64,000 bases of DNA from Methylobacterium sp. C25 (GTDB taxonomy: Bacteria; Pseudomonadota; Alphaproteobacteria; Rhizobiales; Beijerinckiaceae): the NCBI RefSeq assembly GCF_021352225.1, contig NZ_JAAUVI010000002.1:669130-733129 (forward strand). The letters run 5' to 3'. Below, in pieces: positions 9,708-18,796 of the stretch. Position 1 is the stretch's first letter, and every line of letters starts with the position of its first letter. The notes under the pieces are model-generated. The model made no database searches, was not told the origin of the DNA, and was given only the letters and a program-made list of their open reading frames with translations. A program made the position numbers and the translations under genes.

Positions 9708-9917
9708 TCAGCCGCGCGCCTCAAGCCAGGCGGGCTCTGGCTCGCGCGGGGGCAGCAGGGCCGCCACGGCGTCGAGATCGACCGTGAAGCTCTGCGTCAG
9801 CCGATGCCAGACATCCTCCTGGGACGGTGCGTCCTTGCCGAACGCATGAAGTGCGCGGGCGAGCAGGTTCGGGCTGGTGAGCGTGGGACGCGGCGTGAAC
9901 AGGTCGGTGTCGAGCAT
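9708..9917 (-). CDS. Small hypothetical protein
   Basis: A 69-residue protein starting MLDTDLFTPRP. The start is supported by TAGGAATGCGAAA before the ATG; a further in-frame ATG nine codons upstream lacks such a site. It is acidic-neutral with an HRLTQSFTVDLDAVAALL helix and no signal peptide, cysteine motif or membrane segment. No family is recognised; it is a single gene between two unrelated units. Confidence 0.55.
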   Translation of the reverse strand: MLDTDLFTPRPTLTSPNLLARALHAFGKDAPSQEDVWHRLTQSFTVDLDAVAALLPPREPEPAWLEARG

Positions 9918-10240
9918 TTTCGCATTCCTAGACGACAGGAACACTATCCTCAGGCATGGTTAATCGGTCGTTAAATGGGGTCCGCTTGGCCCGCCTCGCC
10001 GGATAGCAGTGGTGCGAAGCTTTCGACCGATGATCGCATCGCCCGCGAACCGCAGTCTTCGCGAACACCGACACAGTCCCGTCGTCTCAGAGGGCGATGT
10101 CGATGCAACGATGGGCCGGTCTGGAGGGGCGCTTTGCTTGGGCCTCGCAGCTTTCTCGCAAGACGACGCTTCGCATGCCTCCGCGCCTGCGATAGAAGCC
10201 CGCCCGCGAGAGCCCTCAGCTACGGAGCCACAGGACCGCG
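9918..10240. other. Intergenic region upstream of argB
   Basis: 323 bases without a convincing gene. The left end carries the promoter of the small leftward gene in an AT-richer stretch around 9960-9975 with two GTTAA boxes. The remainder presumably holds the argB promoter; no operator, riboswitch or clear -35/-10 pair could be recognised. Confidence 0.4.
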
Positions 10241-11137
10241 ATGACCGATCCGCTGCCGAACGTGCATGTGCGCGCCGAAATCCTGACCCAGGCGCTGCCC
10301 CACATGCAGCGCTACGATCAGGAGATCGTGGTCATCAAGTATGGCGGCCACGCCATGGGCGACCCGGCCGCCGCCGAGGACTTCGCCGAGGACATCGTGC
10401 TCCTGGAGCAGTCCGGCCTCAAGCCGATCGTCGTGCACGGCGGCGGCCCGCAGATCGGGAAGATGCTGAACCGGCTCGGCATCGAATCCGAGTTCAAGGG
10501 CGGCCTGCGCGTCACCGACGAGGCCACCGTCGAGGTGGTTGAGATGGTTTTGGCCGGCTCGATCAACAAGCAGATCGTCGGCTGGATCTCGGCCGAGGGC
10601 GGCCGCGCGATCGGCCTGTGCGGCAAGGACGGCAACATGGTGCGCGCCAAGCGCGCGCTGCGCACCATGAAGGACCCCGAGACGCATGCCGAGACCGAGC
10701 TCGATCTCGGCCTCGTCGGTGAGCCGGATCATGTCGAGCGCGGCGTGCTCGACGCGGTGCTCAAGGCCGAGTTGATCCCGGTTCTCGCCCCGGTCGCCTA
10801 CGGTCCGGATGGCAAGACCTACAACGTCAATGCCGATACCTTCGCCGGCGCCATCGCCGGAGCTCTGCGGGCCAAGCGCCTTCTCCTGCTCACCGACGTG
10901 CCCGGCGTGCTCGACAAGGACAAGAACCTGATCCCGGAGCTTTCCGTCGAGGATTGCCGCCGGCTCATCGCCGACGGGACCATCACAGCAGGCATGATCC
11001 CGAAGGTCGAAACCTGCATCTACGCGCTGGAGCAGGGTGTCGAGGCCGTGGTCATCCTCGACGGGAAGGTGCCGCACGCAGCACTCCTGGAGCTGTTCAC
11101 CGATTACGGTGCCGGCACTCTGATCCGCCGAGGATAA
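10241..11137 (+). CDS. argB: Acetylglutamate kinase
   Basis: A 298-residue amino acid kinase, normal length for ArgB. It carries the nucleotide-binding [11 protein letters not shown] near residue 31, the glycine-rich [13 protein letters not shown] near residue 66 (substrate and phosphate binding) and [18 protein letters not shown] in the C-terminal half. It phosphorylates N-acetyl-L-glutamate with ATP in the second step of arginine synthesis and is usually feedback-inhibited by arginine. argG, the seventh step, is 15 kb away in the same window, so the pathway is dispersed. The start follows a GGAG-containing leader. Confidence 0.96.
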   Translation: MTDPLPNVHVRAEILTQALPHMQRYDQEIVVIKYGGHAMGDPAAAEDFAEDIVLLEQSGLKPIVVHGGGPQIGKMLNRLGIESEFKGGLRVTDEATVEVVEMVLAGSINKQIVGWISAEGGRAIGLCGKDGNMVRAKRALRTMKDPETHAETELDLGLVGEPDHVERGVLDAVLKAELIPVLAPVAYGPDGKTYNVNADTFAGAIAGALRAKRLLLLTDVPGVLDKDKNLIPELSVEDCRRLIADGTITAGMIPKVETCIYALEQGVEAVVILDGKVPHAALLELFTDYGAGTLIRRG

Positions 11138-11156
11138 CCGGCGCATCCCGACGAAA

Positions 11157-11191
11157 CCATCCGTGGCCTGCCTATGGGACGCCACGGATGG
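11157..11191 (+). terminator. Hairpin after argB
   Basis: Perfect 11-bp arms CCATCCGTGGC (11157-11167) and GCCACGGATGG (11181-11191) around a 13-base loop, starting 20 bases after the argB stop. There is no T-run, so its strength as an intrinsic terminator is uncertain. Confidence 0.55.
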
Positions 11192-11328
11192 CGACGCGCT
11201 GAGGGGCAGAGAGCGCGGCTGACCCGGATCGGCACGGGCCGCAGCGCTCTCCTGCGTTTCCCTTCCCCGCTGGCCTCCTCTATATGTCCACCGCGACGCC
11301 GTCGGGCCGCTCGCCACTACGAAGCCGC

Positions 11329-12081
11329 ATGACAGGCCATATTTCTCCTCGCGACCCCACTGCCTTCAGCACCTCGGACAGCCGCGGCTTCGGCCAAGTC
11401 GATACCTGGGTGTTCGACCTCGACAACACGCTCTATCCGAGCGACGCCCGGGTCTGGCCGCAGGTGGACGAGCGCATCACGCTCTACGTCATGGGCCTAT
11501 ACGGCCTCGATGGGATCTCGGCGCGGGCGCTGCAGAAGTATTTCTACCACCACTACGGCACGACGCTGAAGGCGCTGATGGTCGAGGACGGCGTCGACCC
11601 GCACGACTTCCTCGACTTCGCGCACGACATCGATCACTCGACCATCAAGCTCGACGAGGCCCTCGGCGCGGCCATCGAGCGGCTGCCCGGCCGCAAGCTG
11701 ATCCTCACAAACGGCTCGCGCCGCCATGCTGAACGCGTGGCGGACAAGCTCGGCATCCTCGATCATTTCGAGGACGTGTTCGACATCGCCGCCGCCGACT
11801 TCGTGCCGAAGCCGGAGCGCGTGACGTATGAGCGATTTCTCGACCGTCACGGCGTCGATCCGGAGCGCTCGGCCCTGTTCGAGGACATCGCCCGCAACCT
11901 GATCGTGCCGCATGATCTCGGCATGGCGACGGTGCTTGTCGTGCCGCCCATCCCCGATCCGTTCCGCGAGCGCTTCGAACAGGAAGCGGTGCAGGAACCG
12001 CATATCGACCACATCACCAGCGATCTCGCGGGCTTTCTCCAGACCTGCGTCTTGCCGCAAACCGCGACGGAAGCCGGATGA
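11329..12081 (+). CDS. HAD-superfamily pyrimidine 5'-nucleotidase-like hydrolase
   Basis: A 250-residue HAD hydrolase. Motif I is FDLDNTLYPSDARVW near residue 27, motif II LILTNGSRRHAERVADKLG near residue 124, motif III KPERVTYERFL and motif IV ALFEDIARNLIVPHDLGM. The DLDNTLY form with the helical cap is typical of the SDT1/PHM8-type pyrimidine 5'-nucleotidases common in Rhizobiales. An in-frame ATG 15 codons upstream (11284) is an alternative start; neither has a strong ribosome site. The stop overlaps the start of the downstream zincin (ATGA), so the two are translationally coupled. Confidence 0.85.
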   Translation: MTGHISPRDPTAFSTSDSRGFGQVDTWVFDLDNTLYPSDARVWPQVDERITLYVMGLYGLDGISARALQKYFYHHYGTTLKALMVEDGVDPHDFLDFAHDIDHSTIKLDEALGAAIERLPGRKLILTNGSRRHAERVADKLGILDHFEDVFDIAAADFVPKPERVTYERFLDRHGVDPERSALFEDIARNLIVPHDLGMATVLVVPPIPDPFRERFEQEAVQEPHIDHITSDLAGFLQTCVLPQTATEAG

Positions 12082-12485
12082 GCGACCGCTCCCACGAACG
12101 CGCGCCGAGCCTCGCCGAGATCGAGGCCATCGCGGAGGAGGCCTTCGCGGGTCTGCCCTTCGCCTTCCGTCGCCTTTGCGCGGGCGTGCGCATCCATGTC
12201 GATGATTTCCCCGACGACGCAACGCTCGACGAAATGAACTGCGAGAGCGAGTTCGACCTGCTCGGCCTGTTTCGCGGCGTGGGCCTCGCGCAATCTGGCG
12301 AGCCCACGACGGGCCAGATGCCCAACGCCGTGTGGCTCTACCGCCGGCCGCTTCTCGATTACTGGGCCGAACATGACGAGACGCTCGGCCACCTCGTCAC
12401 CCACGTCCTGATCCACGAGATCGGCCACCATTTCGGCCTGTCCGACGGGGACATGGATCGGATCGAGGCGCAGGCGGACCGCTGA
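12078..12485 (+). CDS. Zincin-like metallopeptidase family protein
   Basis: A 135-residue protein whose C-terminal LIHEIGHHFGLSD (about residues 113-125) is an extended HExxHxxG zinc site with an aspartate one-turn later, characteristic of the small bacterial metallopeptidase/PgPepO-type family. The N terminus is acidic and predicted helical. It starts within the stop of the nucleotidase gene (4-base overlap). No proteolytic substrate is known for this family, and some members may not be peptidases. Confidence 0.8.
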   Translation: MSDRSHERAPSLAEIEAIAEEAFAGLPFAFRRLCAGVRIHVDDFPDDATLDEMNCESEFDLLGLFRGVGLAQSGEPTTGQMPNAVWLYRRPLLDYWAEHDETLGHLVTHVLIHEIGHHFGLSDGDMDRIEAQADR

Positions 12486-12489
12486 AAAT

Positions 12490-13758
12490 TCAGCCAGGGA
12501 GCTTCGGCAGCAAACTCGCCTTCGGGCGGCTTGCCCGGAATTGCCCCTGCTCGATTGCCACGAAGGCGAGGATCGCAATGGCGAGCGAGGTCAGCCACCA
12601 GATCGCCGTGAGGCCGACGCCGACGCAGCCGATCGTGAAGGCCGTGGCGAAGGCGGCAATGGCGCCGGGTACCAACAGCGAGGTATCGCGGCCGGTCCTG
12701 CGAATCGCAGCATAGAGAGCGAAGGCCGCTGCGAAGGCGCCGACGATGCCGAGTTCGAACCAGAGCTCGAAGAGCATCGTGGTCGGCGCATTCATCGGCA
12801 AAAGGTTCACGAAGCGGCCGCGCAGGGCCGTCTCGAAGCCGTGGCCGGTGATCAGCCGCAGTGGCTCGGAGGTCACCAACTTCTGCCAGATCTTGAGCGA
12901 GATCGAGCTCGGGGCGGTCGAGCCGACGATAAGCGAGACGATTGGCCGGAGCAGGAACGGCAACAGCGGCGCGAGCGCCAGGAGCAGTGCCACCGCGAGC
13001 GCGGTGACCCGGACGCCGAGGCTTTGTCGATAGGTCGTCAGGGCGAAGGCCAGCGCGCCAACGCCTAGCGCAAGGAGCGGCGTCAGGCCGGGTGCAAGCA
13101 GCAGCGCGCCAGCCACGAGCAGGGCGGTCGCCAGGGCTCCGGTGTCGCGGCGGCGAGAGCGCAGCCACGCCACGGCCGGCCAGCACAGGATCGCGAGCAA
13201 GATGGCGCCGCGTTCCAGCGCGCCGTCGGCATCGCCGGCGTCGCGCATCATCGCGTCGCCGAACAGCCCGATCAGGATCGCGACGATTGCCGCCGCTCCG
13301 ACGCCGAGCGGCAGCAGATAGAGGTTGGCCGAACGCATCCGGTCAGGCAGCGCGAGATAGCCAGCGAGCGTCAGCCCTAGCGTCGCGATGAGATTGGCGA
13401 GGCGTTCGGTGGCGGGACCCGGAAAGGGTGTCCAGGCCAGCGACAATGCTGACCAGAACACCATCAGCATGGCGGCGGCGAAGGCAGGTGAGCGCACCAG
13501 GCGCTTGACGCTTGTGCCTGGCGGCCGGTTCTTGCGGTCGATAGCGCTGGCGATGATCAGCAGGACGATGGTGATCGGAGCGAGCACCACCGTTGCACGG
13601 CGCGAGACCTGGGCCGCGACCGGCACGATCACGAACAGCGTGAAGAAGCCGATGCGCCGCAGCAAGGCTGCTGCGTCGAGGGCCGGATCAGTGGAGGTGG
13701 GCGCACGCGCCATATTCAGACCAAGTCCGGCGCAGCCAGCGGATGCTGGCACGGTCAT
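12490..13758 (-). CDS. O-antigen ligase/polymerase-like membrane protein
   Basis: A 422-residue membrane protein with about eleven hydrophobic segments and one large periplasmic loop between roughly residues 255 and 315 that includes ITGHGFETALRGRFVNLLP, the loop region diagnostic of the Wzy/WaaL (Wzy_C) superfamily. These enzymes polymerise or ligate lipid-linked polysaccharides in the inner membrane. The start is fixed by TAGGAGAAAC directly before the ATG at 13758. There are no LPS genes alongside, so polymerase versus ligase cannot be decided. It ends five bases from the convergent zincin gene. Confidence 0.75.
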   Translation of the reverse strand: MTVPASAGCAGLGLNMARAPTSTDPALDAAALLRRIGFFTLFVIVPVAAQVSRRATVVLAPITIVLLIIASAIDRKNRPPGTSVKRLVRSPAFAAAMLMVFWSALSLAWTPFPGPATERLANLIATLGLTLAGYLALPDRMRSANLYLLPLGVGAAAIVAILIGLFGDAMMRDAGDADGALERGAILLAILCWPAVAWLRSRRRDTGALATALLVAGALLLAPGLTPLLALGVGALAFALTTYRQSLGVRVTALAVALLLALAPLLPFLLRPIVSLIVGSTAPSSISLKIWQKLVTSEPLRLITGHGFETALRGRFVNLLPMNAPTTMLFELWFELGIVGAFAAAFALYAAIRRTGRDTSLLVPGAIAAFATAFTIGCVGVGLTAIWWLTSLAIAILAFVAIEQGQFRASRPKASLLPKLPG

Positions 13759-13840
13759 GTTTCTCCTAGATAACTCGACGCTTCAACGCTGTAGGGCTCC
13801 TGCAACACCTGTGCCCCGACGGACAAGCGTTTGTGAGCGT

Positions 13841-14371
13841 TCAAACCGCGCGCGTTGCGGGGGCCGGACGGCGGCCACGGCGACCCATGCTGCGCCCGAG
13901 ATCCGCGATGATCCGCCAGCCGCCCCAGGCGACAAGGAAGCCGACGAAGCCGGCGACCAGGCCGTCCGTCGTGGTTGGCACGGCCGGCTGATAGTCGCGA
14001 TAAGCCGCACTGGCGACGGCCATATCGGGATTGCGGGCCACCGCGACCGTCTTGCCGAGCGGGGAGGACGCGGCGTCGATCGCCTGCTTCTGCGCGTCCA
14101 GAGCCTTGAAACGCTCGACATCGCCGCGCACTGCGTCGCCCCGGCGTGCGACGAGTGCATCCGCATTCTTGCGCAGGTTCTCGATGGCGCTCTCGCGGGT
14201 GTTACCGGTGGCCTGCGCATCCGCATCCAGAGTCGCGATCTGGCGGCGCAATTCCTCTATCGCGCCCCCGAGTCGCTGTGCGTATTGCTGAGCGAATTCA
14301 GGCGCTTGAGCCGCGATGGCAGCGCCGATCAAGCCGAGTGCGAGGCCGAATGTGCGGATGACCCGAAACAC
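13841..14371 (-). CDS. DUF2937 family membrane protein
   Basis: A 176-residue protein with an N-terminal hydrophobic segment (FGLALGLIGAAIAAQ), a long coiled-coil stretch rich in Glu, Arg and Gln, and a C-terminal hydrophobic segment (DGLVAGFVGFLVAWGGW), the arrangement of the DUF2937 family. The GTG start at 14371 is favoured because GAGGAGACAATC precedes it; the more distal ATG has no ribosome site. The Arg-rich tail is likely cytosolic. Function unknown. Confidence 0.8.
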   Translation of the reverse strand: MFRVIRTFGLALGLIGAAIAAQAPEFAQQYAQRLGGAIEELRRQIATLDADAQATGNTRESAIENLRKNADALVARRGDAVRGDVERFKALDAQKQAIDAASSPLGKTVAVARNPDMAVASAAYRDYQPAVPTTTDGLVAGFVGFLVAWGGWRIIADLGRSMGRRGRRPAPATRAV

Positions 14372-14434
14372 GATTGTCTCCTCGATTGCCCGAGGACAAA
14401 AGCATGACCGGCATGCCTGTTCCAACCGTCCCGA

Positions 14435-14701
14435 TCACGAAGATGCAGGGATCGTGGCGATCACGTCCTCGTGGGTCACGTCGGAGAGTGGCTTGGCGAT
14501 CTTGCCGGCCACGCTGCGCACGCCCGGCGCCATCACCAGGATCACGGTCTCGAAGCCTGGACAGGCCGGATCGGCGCAGACGATCTCGTTGACCTTTACG
14601 ACGACGGCCTCGCCGTAGCCTCCGGCTTGGCGCGCCCACCCCTCGATCCTGCGTCGCTCGGCTTCGCCGGGGCGCGGTCTGCCAAAGCCGAACAGCGCCA
14701 C
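14435..14701 (-). CDS. Conserved small cytosolic protein with an ADPACPG motif
   Basis: An 88-residue protein. The centre reads VNEIVCADPACPGFETVILV, two cysteines in a C-x4-C-P spacing followed by a strand, and the C-terminal part is KPLSDVTHEDVIATI. Similar short proteins with a CxxPxCPxxET box are common in alphaproteobacteria and remain uncharacterised. It lies 9 bases downstream of the WD40 gene, so the two probably form an operon. A metal-binding role for the cysteine pair is possible but only a guess. Confidence 0.65.
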   Translation of the reverse strand: MALFGFGRPRPGEAERRRIEGWARQAGGYGEAVVVKVNEIVCADPACPGFETVILVMAPGVRSVAGKIAKPLSDVTHEDVIATIPASS

Positions 14702-14710
14702 GAAAACCCC

Positions 14711-15718
14711 TCAGCGCGGGAGGGTCAGGATGCCGGCCTGCCCATCGGCGCAGCCGAAGGCGAGGCGGCCGCCGGAGCCATCCCAGGCGAGTGCCGAGAT
14801 ACCGCTGTCCTTGACGGCCGGCCGCACCAGCAATTCGGCTGCATCGGTAAAGCGCACGAGCAGGATGCAGCCGTCCTCGTAGCCGATGGCGAGGACCAGC
14901 GCCTTGGGGTGGAAGGCGACGCGCGAGACTCGGGCGGGCCGTACGCCGCATTCGCGAGGCGCCTTTCCGGTCGGGCCTTCCTTGCTGTCGAACGGCCAGA
15001 CGATGGCAGCTTCCGCACCGCTCGTCGCCAGCCAGTCGCCGTCATGCGACCAGGCGGTGGAGCGCACTTTGGCCGGATATCCCGACATCCGCATATGGCC
15101 GCGGTCGGGCTGAAGGCGCCAGCCATGCAGAGCATTCTCCTGCATCGTCGAGATGACGAAACGGCCGTCGGCCGACCAGGTCACATCGAGATGCGAGCCC
15201 TTCCACTCGACGAACTCCGCAGGTGTCTCGAGATTCGGATACCAGAGGCTGACGCCATTGTAGTGCGCGACGGCCAAGCGATAGCCCTTCGGCGCGAAGG
15301 CGAGCCCGCGGGCACTGGAGGGGGCGCTGAACGTCCTCTCGCGGCCCTTGGCATCGCGCGCCGTGACGTTGCGGCCGACCGAGTAAGCGACTCCACCATC
15401 GGGGTGCAGCGCCAGGGCGTCGATCCAGGCGCCTCCCTTGGCGACAGCGATCTCACTGGCGGAGCCATCTGCGCCGACTGCCATCACCCGGCCGTCGTCG
15501 CCTCCGGTGACGAGACGGCGCGCATCGCCAGTCGCGACCAGAATGCCGCCGTCGCCGTGTGGGGTCACCACTTGCCGCTCGTCGCCATGGACCAGCACGA
15601 CGCCGCCCTCAGCCAGCGCCAGGGCCAGCGTGTCCTTGAGCCAATGCGCGAGAGTGACGTGCGCACCAGTGGCGAGCGGCGCGACGTGATCGGTCAGGGA
15701 GGGAACACTGGAGCTCAT
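14711..15718 (-). CDS. WD40-repeat protein
   Basis: A 335-residue protein built from about seven WD40-like blades, recognisable by recurring GGDDGRVMAVGADG, VTWSADGRFVIST, TAWSHDGDWLATSGAEAAIVWPFD and LAWDGSGGRLAFGCADG units. It lacks a signal peptide, so the beta-propeller should be cytosolic and act in protein binding. It appears to form a two-gene unit with the ADPACPG protein. No enzymatic motif is present and the partner is unknown. Confidence 0.85.
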   Translation of the reverse strand: MSSSVPSLTDHVAPLATGAHVTLAHWLKDTLALALAEGGVVLVHGDERQVVTPHGDGGILVATGDARRLVTGGDDGRVMAVGADGSASEIAVAKGGAWIDALALHPDGGVAYSVGRNVTARDAKGRERTFSAPSSARGLAFAPKGYRLAVAHYNGVSLWYPNLETPAEFVEWKGSHLDVTWSADGRFVISTMQENALHGWRLQPDRGHMRMSGYPAKVRSTAWSHDGDWLATSGAEAAIVWPFDSKEGPTGKAPRECGVRPARVSRVAFHPKALVLAIGYEDGCILLVRFTDAAELLVRPAVKDSGISALAWDGSGGRLAFGCADGQAGILTLPR

Positions 15719-15749
15719 CCGGGCGGGCCTAATCGAGACGGGAGCGAGG

Positions 15750-16445
15750 TCAAGAGGAAGGCTTCACGATCGCTTTGCCGGTAACGAGCGCAGCGGTCGC
15801 CGCCCAGGCTGCGAGCGCCGCCATGATCACAGCCGGAAACGCGAGCGCATCGATGTCGTAGTGGGTGTGGCAGACCGTGCCAGCGATGGCGCCCACCATC
15901 AGCGCCAACCAGACGAGCCCGTCGCCAGCCCAGCCGAAACGCGCGCCGCGGCCAGCCAGAGCCAGGGCGACTTTCTGGCCGAACGAGAACAGCGCGCCGG
16001 TGACGAAGGTCGTGCCCGCGCGAAAGCCCTGGATATGGGCGAGCACCGCATTCTGCGTGCCCATCGCAAGCGACAGAAACAGGGCGGCCGTGCCGAGTCG
16101 CAATTGCTCGTGCGCGCTCAGGAAGGCCGAGGCCACGGCGATGGTCTCGAAGGCGAGGATGGCCGGCGTCGCCCAGCGCTCCGGCGCCAGCGCCGCGATG
16201 GCACCCCCCATCACCGCCCCGACGAGGAAGGCCAGGATCAGCAGGAAGGGCAGAAGCGCATGCTGCCCCTCGCCGTGCCCGATGGCGACGGCGAGCTGGG
16301 TCGTGTTGCCGCTCATCAGCGAGGTGTAGAGGCCGCCGAGCCGGATGAAGCCGATGGCGTCGATGAAGCCGGCAAGCGCCGTGAGCATGAGCCCGAAGGC
16401 GATCAGGATCGGTCGGCTCACCGCCTGGGCTCTCCCGGAAAGCAC
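15750..16445 (-). CDS. DUF1275 (YoaK-like) membrane protein
   Basis: A 231-residue protein with six predicted hydrophobic segments. FIDAIGFIRLGGLYTSLMSGNTTQL near residue 26 and AMGTQNAVLAHI near residue 127 are the two signatures of DUF1275/YoaK. The family is widespread and has no firmly established activity. The gene is separated by about 30 bases from the upstream end of the WD40 gene, so it may head a longer leftward transcript. Confidence 0.85.
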   Translation of the reverse strand: MLSGRAQAVSRPILIAFGLMLTALAGFIDAIGFIRLGGLYTSLMSGNTTQLAVAIGHGEGQHALLPFLLILAFLVGAVMGGAIAALAPERWATPAILAFETIAVASAFLSAHEQLRLGTAALFLSLAMGTQNAVLAHIQGFRAGTTFVTGALFSFGQKVALALAGRGARFGWAGDGLVWLALMVGAIAGTVCHTHYDIDALAFPAVIMAALAAWAATAALVTGKAIVKPSS

Positions 16446-16598
16446 TTATTAACGCGAGGGGCCGAAAGGTTAACGATTCGGTTACCAGTTCGGCGCAAAT
16501 CGAGGGAATCACGGTGAACGACGGCCTTAGCGGAGCCGTTGGTCCGGCGATCCGAAAGCTTTGCCGTTGCAGGGTTTCGGGTGAGTTGGAGTTCCCTC

Positions 16599-17033
16599 AT
16601 GCTGCCCTTCGCCTGTGTTCCCGCCGTCCCCGCCTTCCGCCTCGACGGCATGGCCGATCGCGTCGTTCTCGTGGTCGAGGATGAGTTCATGGTCTGCGAG
16701 CTGACCGCCGAGGCCCTGCACGACGAGGGCTACCGCGTGCTGACCGCCGCGGATGCGCTCGAGGCAGAGGAGATCCTCGCGCAGGAGCGGGTCGACCTGC
16801 TCTTCACCGATATCGACTTGGCCCGCAACACCAACGGCTTGGCGCTTGCGCACCGCGCCCGCTGCCGGCGCCCGGACCTTCCGGTGGTCTACACCTCTGG
16901 TGGCTGCGGCGGCCTGTCGGAGAACGAAGCGGTTTGCGACTCCGTCTTCGTGCCGAAGCCCTACCTTCCGAGCGACATCGTCGCGCTCACCAACGACATC
17001 CTCCGTCGCGCCGCGAGCCCACTTCACGTTTGA
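16599..17033 (+). CDS. Single-domain response regulator
   Basis: A 144-residue protein consisting of one receiver domain. The acidic pair is VVEDEF, the phospho-acceptor aspartate lies in LLFTDIDLA, the switch Thr/Ser is in VVYTSGG and the lysine is in FVPKPYLPSDI. There is no output domain, so it would act by protein contact, for example in a phosphorelay. The start at 16599 is preferred because TTGGAGTTCCCTC precedes it; an internal ATG (MADRVVL) and an earlier upstream start are possible. No kinase gene is adjacent. Confidence 0.85.
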   Translation: MLPFACVPAVPAFRLDGMADRVVLVVEDEFMVCELTAEALHDEGYRVLTAADALEAEEILAQERVDLLFTDIDLARNTNGLALAHRARCRRPDLPVVYTSGGCGGLSENEAVCDSVFVPKPYLPSDIVALTNDILRRAASPLHV

Positions 17034-17122
17034 AGGGCCGTGCAACCACGCGACAGCTCGGCAGTTTGCCCAGCGCGCGCATGCGCCCTCCAGTGCCCGT
17101 GATGATCGAAGGACCGCTTCCC

Positions 17123-17473
17123 ATGCGCCCTGCCCTGCCGACGGCCCTCGTGATCCTGCTGGCGAGCGCCTGTGCGGCCTCCGCGGCCTGCGACGTGAAG
17201 GGGCTGAAGCTCGAACAGGAGATCGTGGACAAGAAGGAGCTGCAGGATCCGGCCAATGAGCAGACGGTGCGCGACCTGCGCACGCTGCGCGACGCGGCGA
17301 TCGTCCTCGACGCCTTCAAGTTCGAGCCGGAATGCGAGCGCCTCGTCGCCATCGTCCGGCAGCTGACGGCACAGCCGATCAAGACGATCGAGCGCGGTGG
17401 CGACACCGACGAGGAGAAGGCCGAGGAGATCGAGCAAGAGCGCGAGCCGAAGGCTCAAGCGAAGCCGAAGTAA
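17123..17473 (+). CDS. Exported charged helical protein, unknown function
   Basis: A 116-residue protein with signal peptide MRPALPTALVILLASACAASA and a mature part that is strongly charged and helical, ending in a Glu/Lys-rich tail (DEEKAEEIEQEREPKAQAKPK spread over the last 25 residues). Two cysteines (CDVKG and EPECERL) could form a disulfide. The start is chosen from the signal peptide and a GAAGGACC site; an ATG seven codons upstream is an alternative. No family recognised. Confidence 0.65.
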   Translation: MRPALPTALVILLASACAASAACDVKGLKLEQEIVDKKELQDPANEQTVRDLRTLRDAAIVLDAFKFEPECERLVAIVRQLTAQPIKTIERGGDTDEEKAEEIEQEREPKAQAKPK

Positions 17474-17487
17474 GGAACCTCGCGCCT

Positions 17488-18147
17488 TCAGGGCCCAGTG
17501 CCCGGCCTCAGTGGCGGATCCTCGGCGGCTGGCGTGTCGGAACCCTGCTCTCCCCCGCGTTTGGCGGCGAGGCGGGCGACCTTCTCGGCGATCCGACTGC
17601 GAAGTGTTTCCGATAGCTCGACGTCGATCAGGCGCCACGACCAGTTGTGCAGGCGGAGCCGCAGCTTGAATTGCTGGGGTCCTTTGCGATTCGGCGGCAC
17701 GGCGACGACCACCGTGCGGAAGCCCCGCATCTCCGAGACGGTGTAGAAGGCGGCGAGCCGGCTGATCCGGTCGGCCCTCAGCCCATTGGACACGAAGAGC
17801 TGCGGTGGGTTCGGCAGGTCGAGGCTCTGAGGCCATCCGTCGTTCAGCAGATCGATCGTGGTCTGCGGCGTAACCAGCGTCTCGGCGAGCGGGAGCGCCA
17901 ACGCCCCGGCGATATCGTTGATCCTCTGGCGATCACGCGGCTCCAGATCGGCGCTGCCGATCTTAATCGCGGTCGTGAGCTGGCGCGTCAGCGAAAGGCG
18001 CAGCGCGCGGAAATTGACGTGCTTCTCGACATAGGCGGCGTCGTCCGACTGAACCGCATGAGCGAGATCGTACAGCGCCCAAAGCGGAGTCAGCGTGAAC
18101 GCGAACCAGCTGAGCGCCGCCACGATCGGGATGAGCCACCAACGCAT
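17488..18147 (-). CDS. DUF2939 family protein
   Basis: A 219-residue protein with one N-terminal membrane anchor (WLIPIVAALSWFAFTLTPLWALYDLAHA) followed by DDAAYVEKHVNFRALRLSLTRQL, the family signature of DUF2939, and a beta-rich periplasmic domain. The tail after residue 190 is low complexity (Pro, Gly, Ala). Members are uncharacterised. It lies 45 bases downstream of rppH and on the same strand, so it may be the last gene of the rlmH-envC-ctpA-rppH run. Confidence 0.78.
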   Translation of the reverse strand: MRWWLIPIVAALSWFAFTLTPLWALYDLAHAVQSDDAAYVEKHVNFRALRLSLTRQLTTAIKIGSADLEPRDRQRINDIAGALALPLAETLVTPQTTIDLLNDGWPQSLDLPNPPQLFVSNGLRADRISRLAAFYTVSEMRGFRTVVVAVPPNRKGPQQFKLRLRLHNWSWRLIDVELSETLRSRIAEKVARLAAKRGGEQGSDTPAAEDPPLRPGTGP

Positions 18148-18192
18148 GCAGCAGCCCGCGTCAGGTAACAGACGAGCGGTTGGACCGTGCCA

Positions 18193-18738
18193 TCACGCGT
18201 CCACCCGCCACGCCTCATGGCGGGTGAAGGCTGCCACCACGGTCTCGTAGACGGACCGTTTGAAGGGGATGATCAGACCCGCCGTCGCCGCCAGCCGCTC
18301 CCAGCGCCAGGCGTCGAATTCAGGCTTGTGGGCGCCGCCGGCCGGATGGTCGATGTCGATTTCGTCGTCCGGCCCGGTGAAGCCGAAGGCGAACCATTTC
18401 TGGGCCTGCCCACGATAGCGGCCCTTCCAGGATTGCTTGAGCAACTCGGGCGGCAGATCGTAGGTCAGCCAGCCTTCGGTCTGTCCAAGCAGTGTGACCG
18501 AGCCGGGGGAGACATTGGTCTCTTCGTAAAGCTCGCGCAAAGCCGCATCTTCCGCTGCCTCGCCCTCGTCGATCCCGCCCTGCGGCATCTGCCAAGCATG
18601 GGATTGCGCAACGGGATCGCCGATGCCGCGCCGCCGCCCCAGAAAGACCAATCCATTGCGGTTGAACAACGCGATCCCGACGCAGGGTCGGTAGGCGGTG
18701 TCGTGTCGATCCTGGGGCTCGGGCGGAGAAACGCTCAT
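18193..18738 (-). CDS. rppH: RNA pyrophosphohydrolase RppH
   Basis: A 181-residue Nudix hydrolase. The Nudix box is GGIDEGEAAEDAALRELYEE (about residues 54-73), a perfect GX5EX7REUXEE. The YRPCVGIALFNRNGLVFLGRR start and GQAQKWFAFGF segment are RppH-specific. It removes pyrophosphate from 5'-triphosphate RNA to start mRNA decay, and the family also hydrolyses diadenosine polyphosphates. The start at 18738 follows GTGAGGTG; the frame opens 13 codons earlier. It lies about 58 bases behind the polysaccharide deacetylase gene in the conserved envelope cluster. Confidence 0.93.
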   Translation of the reverse strand: MSVSPPEPQDRHDTAYRPCVGIALFNRNGLVFLGRRRGIGDPVAQSHAWQMPQGGIDEGEAAEDAALRELYEETNVSPGSVTLLGQTEGWLTYDLPPELLKQSWKGRYRGQAQKWFAFGFTGPDDEIDIDHPAGGAHKPEFDAWRWERLAATAGLIIPFKRSVYETVVAAFTRHEAWRVDA

Positions 18739-18796
18739 CACCTCACGACCATAGGCTGGGCCGTGATCCGATCGCAATGACCGGTAGCCGCCTCAG